Made by a program: the position numbers and the translations under genes. The notes below the pieces were generated by a model. That model was not told where the DNA came from and searched no databases. It saw nothing but the letters and a program-made list of their open reading frames with translations. Of a DNA stretch of 64,000 nucleotides, positions 37,200-46,433 are shown one piece after another. Source of the DNA: Deltaproteobacteria bacterium. Lineage in GTDB: Bacteria > Desulfobacterota > GWC2-55-46. Within the stretch, counting starts at the first letter, position 1. Each line of letters begins with the position of its first letter. The stretch lies in the NCBI GenBank assembly GCA_016177845.1, contig JACOUO010000011.1, positions 1 through 64,000 on the forward strand, read 5' to 3'.

Positions 37200-38133
37200 T
37201 TTGTTGTTTGCGTCCCTATTGGCTATTTCGTTGGCTGGCTGCGCCGGTGTTCAGAAAGTCGAGAGTGACAAGCCGTTTATTCAGGCAAAAGCGGCTGAGG
37301 CAAACAGAACAGGAGCTGACGCATATGCAAGAGGTGAGTACAGCAGGGCTCTTGATAAGTTCCTTGAGTCACTTAGGATAAACAGGAGCATAGATAACAG
37401 GGCAGGAGAGGTTTTGGACCTTATTAATATCGGTCGGGTATATACCTCGCTCGGCCATTACAAAGATGCAGTAAATTTCCTCAATGATTCGGTCAGGCTC
37501 GGTGTGTCATTGAAGGATGATAAAATGTTATCTGAGGCTTATGCTACCCTTGCCAAGGCAGATTACCTTGGTGGGGATTCGGTGGCCGCTCTTGATCATA
37601 TCGCGGAATCCATCCAGCTCGATGAGAAGCTTGGCATCAGGTCGGGCGCAAAATTAAATCTAAAGGCAGTTATATTTATTGAGACTGAAAGACGCTCTGA
37701 GGCCGCTGAAGCTCTTAAGTCAGCGCTTGCCCTTAATAAAAGTTCCAAAGATGAACTGGAGATAGCCAACTCATGCAGGGCCATCGCGGAGATACACAGG
37801 TTTGAGGGAAGGCATGATGACGCCTTTGAATATTTCAAAATGGCATATGATATAGACAAGAACACAGGGGATTCGAAAAAGATAGCCCTTGACCTTGAGA
37901 GGATGGCAGAGCTGCACCTTAAGGCAGGCCGTAACAATGATGCCATCTTTCTTTTTGAAAGGTCGTATATCGTAAACCTCAACAGCGGATACATTGGCAG
38001 GGCTGTCCAGACGCTAGATCTCCTTATTGACGCATGCAGGATATCGGGCAATGATGATAAGGCGGTAAGGTATTCGAAGATGCGCGACAGCATACTTTCC
38101 AGTGTTGAAGTCGAGAAGGTGAATGTGAGATGA
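37177..38133 (+). CDS. TPR-repeat lipoprotein
   Basis: Lipobox SLAGCAG; multiple TPR units; start overlaps the mlaD end. Confidence 0.85.
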   Translation: MKLKRRNSLLFASLLAISLAGCAGVQKVESDKPFIQAKAAEANRTGADAYARGEYSRALDKFLESLRINRSIDNRAGEVLDLINIGRVYTSLGHYKDAVNFLNDSVRLGVSLKDDKMLSEAYATLAKADYLGGDSVAALDHIAESIQLDEKLGIRSGAKLNLKAVIFIETERRSEAAEALKSALALNKSSKDELEIANSCRAIAEIHRFEGRHDDAFEYFKMAYDIDKNTGDSKKIALDLERMAELHLKAGRNNDAIFLFERSYIVNLNSGYIGRAVQTLDLLIDACRISGNDDKAVRYSKMRDSILSSVEVEKVNVR

Positions 38134-39215
38134 AACCCAGGGTCATGGCTGTAGATGACGATGAGAAAAACCTTGCCCTGTTAAGCGCAAAGCTTGAAAG
38201 GGAGGGGTATGAGGTCGTTACTGCCAGAAACGGCATCGAGGCCCTTGCAAAGGTGCGTCTTACTCCGCCTGACCTTATCCTGATGGATGTCATGATGCCC
38301 CAGATGGACGGGTATGAGGCCTTAAGGCAGCTTAAATCAAGGGAAGATACTCGCTATATACCCGTAATAATGCTTACAGGAAGGGCAGAGGTCGAGGATA
38401 AGGTGCTTGGCTTTGAGGTGGGCGCCGAAGATTACATACAGAAACCCTACAGTCTTCAGGAGGTATCCGCAAGAGTAAAATCCCTTTTAAGAATGAGGGC
38501 TTTGCAGACAAAGCTCAGGGAAACCGAAAAGATGGCCGCATTGGGAGAGATGGTGGACGGGATTGCCCATGAGGTCAGAAATCCGCTTACTGCAATCGGA
38601 GGGCTTGCCAGAAGGCTTTTTGAGGGCACTGCCGACCCGCAGCATAAGGCTTATACCCAGAGCATACTGAAGTATGTCCAGCGCCTTGAGAGGATGCTGC
38701 AGAGGATAGATGAGTATAAGAGGATACTGGTATCAACGCCTTCAAGAGGTGAATTGAATCCGCTTGTATCAGCCGCGGTCAAGGATATCAGGGAGTTTAT
38801 CGAAGGCACGGGCAAGGACATTGCCTTACAGGAGAGGCTGATGCCTGATCCGCCGCCTGTCATGATGGATTACGGGAACTTAAAGATTGCCCTTTTCAAT
38901 ATCCTCCAGAACTCGGTTGAGGCCATTGAGAAAAAAGGCGAGATACGGGTTGAGACAACTCCTGAGTTTGACCAGACTGTGGCGATAAAGATTTCCGATA
39001 CAGGCGTGGGCATGACGCAGGATGAGATAAGAAAGATTTTCAATCCCTTCCAGACCTCGAAGTTTGAGGGCGCGGGACTTGGCCTTACAATAAGCTACAG
39101 GATAGTGCACGACCACGGCGGCGAAATAGATGTCGAAAGCCGCAAAGGCGAGGGGACTACAGTTACTATCAGGCTCCACCCCGCAAAATCCGCTGAAGAG
39201 CCTAAAAGGATTTAA
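38130..39215 (+). CDS. Response-regulator/histidine-kinase fusion
   Basis: Receiver (VDDDEKN, LILMDVMMPQMDG, KPYS) then GIAHEVRNPLTAI H-box and GLGLTISYRIV. Confidence 0.95.
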   Translation: MKPRVMAVDDDEKNLALLSAKLEREGYEVVTARNGIEALAKVRLTPPDLILMDVMMPQMDGYEALRQLKSREDTRYIPVIMLTGRAEVEDKVLGFEVGAEDYIQKPYSLQEVSARVKSLLRMRALQTKLRETEKMAALGEMVDGIAHEVRNPLTAIGGLARRLFEGTADPQHKAYTQSILKYVQRLERMLQRIDEYKRILVSTPSRGELNPLVSAAVKDIREFIEGTGKDIALQERLMPDPPPVMMDYGNLKIALFNILQNSVEAIEKKGEIRVETTPEFDQTVAIKISDTGVGMTQDEIRKIFNPFQTSKFEGAGLGLTISYRIVHDHGGEIDVESRKGEGTTVTIRLHPAKSAEEPKRI

Positions 39216-39275
39216 CGAAGTTTACAAAACTTAATTCTATTTCAAAATAAACTTACAGCCATGTAATAGGATTTT

Positions 39276-39701
39276 TTAGAATCTTACAGATGGGGCTTTA
39301 TCTTCATTAAGATTATTTTCTAAACTCCACATCCTGGCCTCTCCATGAGAGATGCGAAGCAATATCAACTCCGAGTCATCTGCTTTGAATCCCCTTAAGT
39401 AATCACGCTCATTTATCAACTTCTGCTTCTTTGCCCTGTCGTCCACGACCTCGACAACGCCTGTAAGGCGCATCATTGTTTTAAAATCCTTTGCCAGATA
39501 GCATAGCTCTACTTTCGGGTTTTTATTTAACTGTTTAAAAACATTTTTATTTCTTCCGGTAGTAAAATAGATATTATGGTTATCATTATCCTCGAAAAAG
39601 ACCGAGAGAAACGCCCTGGCATGCGGCTGGTCTCCGTCAACAGTTGCGATAGTGCATACAGGATTTTCTTTTGCAAATGATATCATATCAAGGACAGTCA
39701 T
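39276..39701 (-). CDS. Pyridoxamine 5'-phosphate oxidase-like (FMN-binding) family protein
   Basis: NPVCTIATVDGDQPHARAF...FTTGRNKNVFKQLNKNPKVELCYLA. Confidence 0.88.
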   Translation of the reverse strand: MTVLDMISFAKENPVCTIATVDGDQPHARAFLSVFFEDNDNHNIYFTTGRNKNVFKQLNKNPKVELCYLAKDFKTMMRLTGVVEVVDDRAKKQKLINERDYLRGFKADDSELILLRISHGEARMWSLENNLNEDKAPSVRF

Positions 39702-39781
39702 TGTCGTCTCCTTCAGGGATTATAAAATATTATTATATGCCTTCATGGAGTTTCGGTGCTTACATTATCCTGCTATCTTCT

Positions 39782-40666
39782 TTAGAAATTCTGCTTTTTG
39801 AGGGTTTTCAGGAAATTCCTGGGAGATATCCTGTATTTTTTGCTGAAGCTGGATGAAAGATATGAGGGGCTTGCAAAACCGCATTCGAAGGCTATTTCTG
39901 TGATGGATTTATCCCCTGTCATCAAAAGTTTTTTAACCATATCCATCCGTATTTCGTTCAAGTATTCGCAAGGGGTCTTGCCTATCTCTTTTTTAAATAT
40001 CCTGATGAAATGCGCCGATGACATGCATGCGACCTCGGCCATGTCCTGAATCTTTAATTTTCTGGAAAGGTCGGAATGGATGAATTCAACAGCCCTGTCG
40101 ATTTCGATTCTTTGGGTAATACTCTCATTCGGGGCTTTAAAATTGAGGAAACTTCTGATAATGGAATGGCATAATTCAAGGCTGATGCCGTACAACACGC
40201 TTTCAGCCCCAGGCATCTTATTATCCGCTTCTATCATGAATTGCTTCAGGTACTGCAGGAGATTGGAAGATGGTTCAAAGCAATCTCCCTGGAAGCTGAC
40301 ATCGCCTTCAACCTTGTAATCGGACAATTGCTTCTCAAAGAAGGCCTTTTCAATAAAGACGGCTATGTAGCGCGGACGCGAGTCCGACTGAAGCTCATGA
40401 TGCGGTATGCCCGGAGATAACGCGAAAAGCCTGCCTGGTACTGTTTTAGAAATCCTGTCTTTTATTTTTATGGAAGCGATATCATTGAACGGAAGGACGA
40501 ACATGTATGAAGGATGCGTGTGGAGCGGGGTTTGCGCGTAGAAGCAAGCTCCTCCCGCAGGCATAAACAGCCCGACATGGTCGCTTACAAAAGAATCAAC
40601 ATACCTCAGTTCTTTTGAGGTGACCTTGCCTACAAGGTTACGGATTCTGGAAAGCTTATCTTCCAT
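39782..40666 (-). CDS. AraC-family transcriptional regulator
   Basis: Cupin-like N-terminus; two HTHs ending ITEIAFECGFASPSYLSSSFSKKYRISPRNF. Confidence 0.94.
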   Translation of the reverse strand: MEDKLSRIRNLVGKVTSKELRYVDSFVSDHVGLFMPAGGACFYAQTPLHTHPSYMFVLPFNDIASIKIKDRISKTVPGRLFALSPGIPHHELQSDSRPRYIAVFIEKAFFEKQLSDYKVEGDVSFQGDCFEPSSNLLQYLKQFMIEADNKMPGAESVLYGISLELCHSIIRSFLNFKAPNESITQRIEIDRAVEFIHSDLSRKLKIQDMAEVACMSSAHFIRIFKKEIGKTPCEYLNEIRMDMVKKLLMTGDKSITEIAFECGFASPSYLSSSFSKKYRISPRNFLKTLKKQNF

Positions 40667-40696
40667 TTTTAAGGATTACGCCGCAATGACCCGTTC

Positions 40697-42316
40697 TCAT
40701 GCCAGACCGGCAAGCTTGTTAAGCTTAAGTATAGTATCTTTCAGGAAGTTCGCGTCGTCCTTTTCAGGATAATCTATGTTGTAATGGAGGCCTCTGGACT
40801 CTTTTCTCATGCTTGCCGAATTTATGATAAGCTCTGCTACAGTTGCGATATTCCTCAGCTCTACAATGTCGCTTGTGATTTTAAAATCCCAGTAATACTC
40901 GTTTATCTCATTTTTCAGGAGCGTTATCCTTCTCTTTGCCCTTTCAAGCCTTTTATCAGACCTTACAATGCCGACATAGTTCCACATGAACCGCCTTATC
41001 TCGTCCCAGTTCTGGCTTATTACGACAGCCTCGTCGCTTGCTACCGCCCCTCTGGTCTCCCATTGCGGGATGGGGGGGATTTCCGATGAAGTGTTCTTAA
41101 TGATCTTTATGGCGTGCTCAGAGGCCTTGTCAGCGAATACGAGCGATTCAAGGAGCGAGTTTGAGGCAAGCCTGTTGGCCCCATGAAGCCCTGTGCAGGC
41201 GGCCTCTCCGACGGCATAGAGCCTGTTTACGCTGGTCATGCCTTCCTTGTCAGTTTTGATCCCTCCGCAGGTGTAGTGCGCCGCGGGCACAACAGGAATA
41301 GGCATGGCGGTTATGTCAATGCCGAACTCAAGGCACTTCCTGTGAATATTGGGGAAACGGTCTCTTATGAAATCAGCGGGCTTATGGCTTAAGTCAAGAT
41401 AGACGCACTCGTCTCCGCTTTTTTTAAGTTCAAAATCTATTGCCCTGGCTACAATGTCCCTTGGCGCAAGGTCTGCCATAGGATGGTGCTTTTTCATGAA
41501 CAGAGTGCCGTCTTTGAGCTTTAATATCGCACCTTCGCCCCTTAACGCCTCGGAAATCAAAAAGCTCTTTGCCTTGGAATGGTAGAGGCATGTCGGATGG
41601 AATTGGATGAACTCCATATTGGAAATCTCAGCGCCTACACGGTAGGCCATGGCTACCCCGTCTCCTGTTGCGATATCAGGGTTACTGGTAAAGAGATAGA
41701 CTTTTCCTGCCCCGCCTGTTGCAAGAATTGTAGCCTTTGAAAGGAATGAGTGTATCTCGCCTTTGGTCTTATCAAGGGCGTAGGCTCCCCAGACAGTATC
41801 CTCCTGAATCTGACCTACGAACTTTGAATGGGAGATGAGGTCTACGGCTATATGGTGCTCATAGACAGAGATGTTCTTATTTGACAGGACTGCGGCTACG
41901 AGCGCCTCTTCAACTGCCTTTCCGGTAAGGTCTTCGGCATGGACTATCCTTCTTTTTGAGTGCCCGCCCTCTCTTCCGAGGTCAAGTTCAGTATCGTTGC
42001 CGGTAGTCCTGCTTGAGAATTTTACGCCGAGCTGAATGAGCTCCTGTATGCGGGCAGGGCCGTCTTTTACGACAAGCTCCACTATTTCCCTGTTGCAGAG
42101 CCCGGCCCCGGCGTACAGGGTATCTTTTATGTGAGAGTCGAAAGTGTCTTCCTTGCTCAGCACGGAGGCTATCCCGCCCTGAGCGTAAAAAGTGGCTGAC
42201 TCTCTGATATTTCTTTTGGTAATAAGCGCAACCGTGCCTGATGAGGCGGCCTTAAGAGCGAAGCTCAGGCCGGCAATGCCGCTGCCTATTACCAGAAAAT
42301 CCGACTTTATTTCCAA
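40697..42316 (-). CDS. nadB: L-aspartate oxidase
   Basis: FLVIGSGIAGLSFAL, ATFYAQGGIASVL, HPTCLY, HGANRLASNSLLESLVF. Confidence 0.95.
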   Translation of the reverse strand: MEIKSDFLVIGSGIAGLSFALKAASSGTVALITKRNIRESATFYAQGGIASVLSKEDTFDSHIKDTLYAGAGLCNREIVELVVKDGPARIQELIQLGVKFSSRTTGNDTELDLGREGGHSKRRIVHAEDLTGKAVEEALVAAVLSNKNISVYEHHIAVDLISHSKFVGQIQEDTVWGAYALDKTKGEIHSFLSKATILATGGAGKVYLFTSNPDIATGDGVAMAYRVGAEISNMEFIQFHPTCLYHSKAKSFLISEALRGEGAILKLKDGTLFMKKHHPMADLAPRDIVARAIDFELKKSGDECVYLDLSHKPADFIRDRFPNIHRKCLEFGIDITAMPIPVVPAAHYTCGGIKTDKEGMTSVNRLYAVGEAACTGLHGANRLASNSLLESLVFADKASEHAIKIIKNTSSEIPPIPQWETRGAVASDEAVVISQNWDEIRRFMWNYVGIVRSDKRLERAKRRITLLKNEINEYYWDFKITSDIVELRNIATVAELIINSASMRKESRGLHYNIDYPEKDDANFLKDTILKLNKLAGLA

Positions 42317-42584
42317 AGGAAACTCCTTTCAAGGGAAATGTAGCCAAAATCACGGATAAAAATGCTTAAATATTCTATAAGGTTTGGTGATACTAACTAT
42401 CAGTCCAGATTAAGACAACAGGTATTTTTTGTCAATTTTTTTAATGCGGATTTCCCTTCGTATAGCCTGTTAACAGAAATATGTAAAAAAATCTTGCCCT
42501 TTTCTGAATCAAATTGTAAACTAAGTGCAAGGATTTGCCTGCTTGTTGAGCGATTTTAATGGAGGCCTTGAAAATGGGCGGCAT

Positions 42585-43193
42585 ATGAAGATAAAACTTT
42601 TAACAATCATATTTTCCATTATAATCCTTCATGCGGCAGGTGCAAATGTATATGCCGATTTCTACAGGTATATAGATGAGGACGGGGTGGTCCATATAAC
42701 CAATGTCCCCACATCGACCAAGTTCAAATGGATGATGGAGGAGAGGCATGCGGCCCATGTGGCGCTTAACCCCAACACCTATATTAAAAAAGGCATTTCA
42801 AAAAAGCAGTTTGACGATATGATACAGCGCAAGGCCGAGATGTACGGGATCGACCCTACGCTTGTAAAGGCAATCGTAAAAGCGGAATCTGATTACGATG
42901 CCTCTGCCATCTCCAATAAAGGCGCAACCGGCCTCATGCAGCTTATGCCTGAGACATCAAGGATGATGGGCGTTAAAAACATCCATGACCCTGAGGAGAA
43001 TGTCGAAGGCGGAATCAGGTACTTAAGCAAGCTCCTTAAGATGTTTGACTGGAAGGTGCCTCTGGCGGTTGCCGCGTATAATGCCGGAGAGAACGCGGTG
43101 CTTAAATACGGCGGCATCCCGCCGTATTCCGAGACGCAGACTTATGTGAAAAGAGTGCTCCATTACCACAGGATGTACGGCTCGGAAAAATAG
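42585..43193 (+). CDS. Soluble lytic transglycosylase (SLT domain, DUF4124-like N-terminus)
   Basis: YRYIDEDGVVHITNVP; ESDYDASAISNKGATGLMQLMPETSRMMG. Confidence 0.92.
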   Translation: MKIKLLTIIFSIIILHAAGANVYADFYRYIDEDGVVHITNVPTSTKFKWMMEERHAAHVALNPNTYIKKGISKKQFDDMIQRKAEMYGIDPTLVKAIVKAESDYDASAISNKGATGLMQLMPETSRMMGVKNIHDPEENVEGGIRYLSKLLKMFDWKVPLAVAAYNAGENAVLKYGGIPPYSETQTYVKRVLHYHRMYGSEK

Positions 43194-43221
43194 GGCCTCC
43201 CGTTTAAGGTAAAAGGCTTAG

Positions 43222-43812
43222 GTGCCTTTTAGAAAAATAATGAGATCAGAGACACAGGTGAGCAATTTAAATCTTCCAAACAGCCTCTCCATAATCAGAA
43301 TAGGCACAGCGCCGATAATGGTACTTCTCCTTCTTTCGCCGGGGAAGACCTTAAGTTTAATCTCAGCCGTTGTATTCGTAATAGTTTGCATTACTGACCT
43401 CCTTGACGGTTATCTCGCGAGAAAAAAAGGGATTGTGACTTCGCTCGGTAAATTCCTTGACCCCCTTGCCGATAAGCTCCTTATAACAACGGCGTTCATT
43501 ATGCTCATTCCTCTCGGAAGGGTACCCGCGTGGATAGTTGCGCTCATGATAAGCAGGGAGATGGCCGTAACAGGGCTTAGGGCAATAGCATCGGATATGG
43601 GAGTGGTGATATCGGCGAGCAGGCTTGGCAAATTAAAGACGATCTCGCAGATAGTATGCCTTGTCCCTCTTATGGTCCACTACACTTATTACGGCCTCGA
43701 TTTCCACGCTGCGGGGATGATCTTGCTTGCGGTGGCTTTTGTGCTTACAATGTGGTCAGGTATCGACTACTTCGTGAGTTTTTTCAGAAGCGAAAAATTT
43801 TCAGAGAATTAG
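43222..43812 (+). CDS. pgsA: CDP-diacylglycerol--glycerol-3-phosphate 3-phosphatidyltransferase
   Basis: DLLDGYLARKKGIVTSLGKFLDPLADKLL (CDP-alcohol phosphatidyltransferase motif). Confidence 0.93.
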   Translation: MPFRKIMRSETQVSNLNLPNSLSIIRIGTAPIMVLLLLSPGKTLSLISAVVFVIVCITDLLDGYLARKKGIVTSLGKFLDPLADKLLITTAFIMLIPLGRVPAWIVALMISREMAVTGLRAIASDMGVVISASRLGKLKTISQIVCLVPLMVHYTYYGLDFHAAGMILLAVAFVLTMWSGIDYFVSFFRSEKFSEN

Positions 43813-43907
43813 TTCAGAATTTCTTTCTAAGCCATCTCAGGACCTCACATCCTATTCCGTCTGTTACAGCCGTAAAAATTTGATATCTTACCGGATAAAA
43901 CGGCACT

Positions 43908-45866
43908 ATGAGATTAAAGCTCTCAACCAGGTTCAATCTTTATATAGGATTGATAATAATCCTGGGCATCTCTACGCTCCTCTTCTTTGATTTGCGCTCA
44001 AATTCCAAGCTGCTCAGTGAGATAGGTTTCAGCGAGGCTGAGCGGCTGGGCAATGCTGTTTTTGACCAGCTCTATACCACCATGCGTCTTGGCGGGGGCA
44101 GGGCAGAGAACAGGGCCATCATACAAAGATTCAAGCAGATGGAAAACATAGATGAGATACGCGTCATCCACGGCCCTGCCCTTGACAGGCAGTACGGCAT
44201 GGAAGAGGATGAACTGCCCATGGATGCGTTTGAAAGGGCGGCTCTTGAAGGCAATATCTCAAGAATAATGGAGAAGGTAAATGATTCAAGCTCTGCAAGG
44301 GTAATCCTCCCCATATTCTTAAAAGAGGACTGCATGAGATGCCATATTGGCAAGGCGGGGGACAGATACGGCGCCATATCCGTCAGAATATCACTTAACA
44401 ACTACCGGGACATAATATCAGGCCATACGAGGAATTTCCTCTTTTGGGGAGGCGGGATTTTCGCGCTTATTTCAGTCGCCATTCTCCTTATCGTGCATAA
44501 GAGATTTCTTGAGCCTCTGGAGAAGCTTAAAAAAGGCGCAGAGGAGCTTGCGAAAGGAAATCTTAAATACAGGGTTGAGATAAGTACGGGCGATGAACTG
44601 GAAGACCTCGGAAAGACTTTCGACAATATGGCGGAGTCTCTCCTGAGCGCTACAGGCCGGCTTAAGGAAATAAATGAGAAATACCTCAAGCTCGTGCAGA
44701 TGGCCCCTGATGCCATACTTCTGAAGGATATTCAGACAGGCAGGTTCATTGACATGAACCCCGCGGCTGTAATCCTTATGGGATACGCTAAAGAAGAACT
44801 CTCCAATATGGATTCCGAACAGATATATCCTAAGGATAAAGTGCGTGAGTACAAAGATGTGTTCAGGAGATGGCTCCATGACGGCAAGGGATACCTGCAT
44901 AATGCCGAAATTATAAAAAAGGACGGCTTTACCGTGCCTGTTGAAATAGCAGCCTCGGTAATAGAGTTGAACAGGAGGAAATACATACAGGAAATATGGA
45001 GGGACCTCTCCGAGAGGAGAGGCCTTGAAGAGACAATAAGAAGGCATATTACCGAACTGGAAGCTGTTGTCCGGGACAGGACCGCTGAACTCAACAGGTC
45101 TCTGGCAGAACTTGAGCTTGCGTATGACAAGTTGAGGAATTCCGAGCAGAGGCTGATACAATCCGCCAAGCTCATCTCGCTTGGTGAGATGGGCGCGGGA
45201 ATCGCCCATGAGCTTAACAGTCCCCTTGCCGGTATACTGACCTTGACCGAACTGCTTTTGAGCCGCATGCCAAAGGATGACACCAACTACAGGTTCCTTG
45301 AGAAGATAAAGGACGCGGTAGTGCGCTCAAAATACATAATACTGGATATGCTTACCTATTCGAGGCCTTCGAGGGGAGAGTTTACCCCCATGTTCCTGAA
45401 CGAGTCCATAAGGGCTACCCTGCTGCTCTTTACATCCGAGTTAAAGACAAGCTCTCTTGAGATAATCGAGAATTTTGACCCTGACCTCCCCAAGGTCTTT
45501 GGCAACAAGGGCCAGATAATGGAAGTGATACTTAATATAATCAAGAATGCAAGGGATGCCTTGGGCGGCAATGGACGGCTGTTTATTACAACGAAATCCG
45601 TTAAAGAGGGCAGTAAAGAGTTCGCGGTAGCCGGATTCCGTGACACAGGTCCCGGAATCCCAAAAGATATTATGGATAAGATATTCGACCCTTTCTTTAC
45701 GACCAAGGAAAAGGGAGGCGGGATGAACATAGGTCTGGGGCTTTCAATATCGCAGAGCATAATCAAGGAACATGGGGGAAGGATAGAGGTGGAAAGCTCT
45801 CCCGGCAAAGGGGCGAAATTCAGCGTCTATCTGCCGGTCTATAAAGAACAGGATAAGAAAGAATAA
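43908..45866 (+). CDS. Histidine kinase with periplasmic CxxCH sensor domain, HAMP and PAS
   Basis: FLKEDCMRCHIGKAGDRYGAISVRISL; HAMP; PAS; GIAHELNSPLAGIL; GLGLSISQSII. Confidence 0.92.
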   Translation: MRLKLSTRFNLYIGLIIILGISTLLFFDLRSNSKLLSEIGFSEAERLGNAVFDQLYTTMRLGGGRAENRAIIQRFKQMENIDEIRVIHGPALDRQYGMEEDELPMDAFERAALEGNISRIMEKVNDSSSARVILPIFLKEDCMRCHIGKAGDRYGAISVRISLNNYRDIISGHTRNFLFWGGGIFALISVAILLIVHKRFLEPLEKLKKGAEELAKGNLKYRVEISTGDELEDLGKTFDNMAESLLSATGRLKEINEKYLKLVQMAPDAILLKDIQTGRFIDMNPAAVILMGYAKEELSNMDSEQIYPKDKVREYKDVFRRWLHDGKGYLHNAEIIKKDGFTVPVEIAASVIELNRRKYIQEIWRDLSERRGLEETIRRHITELEAVVRDRTAELNRSLAELELAYDKLRNSEQRLIQSAKLISLGEMGAGIAHELNSPLAGILTLTELLLSRMPKDDTNYRFLEKIKDAVVRSKYIILDMLTYSRPSRGEFTPMFLNESIRATLLLFTSELKTSSLEIIENFDPDLPKVFGNKGQIMEVILNIIKNARDALGGNGRLFITTKSVKEGSKEFAVAGFRDTGPGIPKDIMDKIFDPFFTTKEKGGGMNIGLGLSISQSIIKEHGGRIEVESSPGKGAKFSVYLPVYKEQDKKE

Positions 45867-45887
45867 GGAAAAGGAGGCTGTCTTTAA

Positions 45888-46283
45888 ATGTCAAGAATGA
45901 TCAAGGAAAACAGGATACTTGTCGTGGACGATGAAGAGACCATAGGCCTTGGCATGTCCGAAGTGTTGAAAGATGCCGGATTCAATGCCTTTTACGTGAC
46001 CAGCGGCAAGGATGCGATAGAGGCCATTTCAAAAAATCAATATTCCCTTGTGTTTATGGATATGGTCATGCCGGGCATGAACGGTCTTGAGACCTTCAGA
46101 AAGATAAAGGAGATAAGCCCGAAGTCCTCTGTTGTATTATTTACAGGGTACTTCAAGGATGCTGACAAGACCATTTTTGAAGGGGTAAAGGAGGGGATGA
46201 TAGATATGTATATCAGAAAGCCCTTCTTCTCGGAGGAGATAATAAACACGGCGAAGAGGTATTCGGAAGGTGAGAACGCCTGA
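45888..46283 (+). CDS. Response regulator receiver protein
   Basis: LVVDDEETIG, LVFMDMVMPGMNG, IRKPF. Confidence 0.94.
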   Translation: MSRMIKENRILVVDDEETIGLGMSEVLKDAGFNAFYVTSGKDAIEAISKNQYSLVFMDMVMPGMNGLETFRKIKEISPKSSVVLFTGYFKDADKTIFEGVKEGMIDMYIRKPFFSEEIINTAKRYSEGENA

Positions 46284-46371
46284 CCTTCGTCAACCCTAAA
46301 ATGCCCTGTAAATCAGATATTTCTAAAGGGTTTTCAGCTCTTTGCCGATAAACTATGCAGGGCTAAATACC

Positions 46372-46400
46372 TTGACATAAGAAGCTAATTTTAATAATAT
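46372..46400 (+). promoter_or_regulatory. Sigma-70-type promoter upstream of pilB
   Basis: TTGACA-N17-TAATAT. Confidence 0.7.
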
Positions 46401-46406
46401 TAATTA

Positions 46407-46421
46407 CGACAATTTTTGTCA
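46407..46421 (+). promoter_or_regulatory. Inverted repeat CGACA-N5-TGTCA overlapping the predicted pilB start site
   Basis: CGACAATTTTTGTCA; same architecture as the two sites upstream of pilA. Confidence 0.55.
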
Positions 46422-46433
46422 CTCTAACTTTGG

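Noticed and set aside
44472-45209. 245-aa minus-strand ORF
   Set aside because: Antisense to the CxxCH histidine kinase; the kinase motifs are unambiguous on the plus strand.
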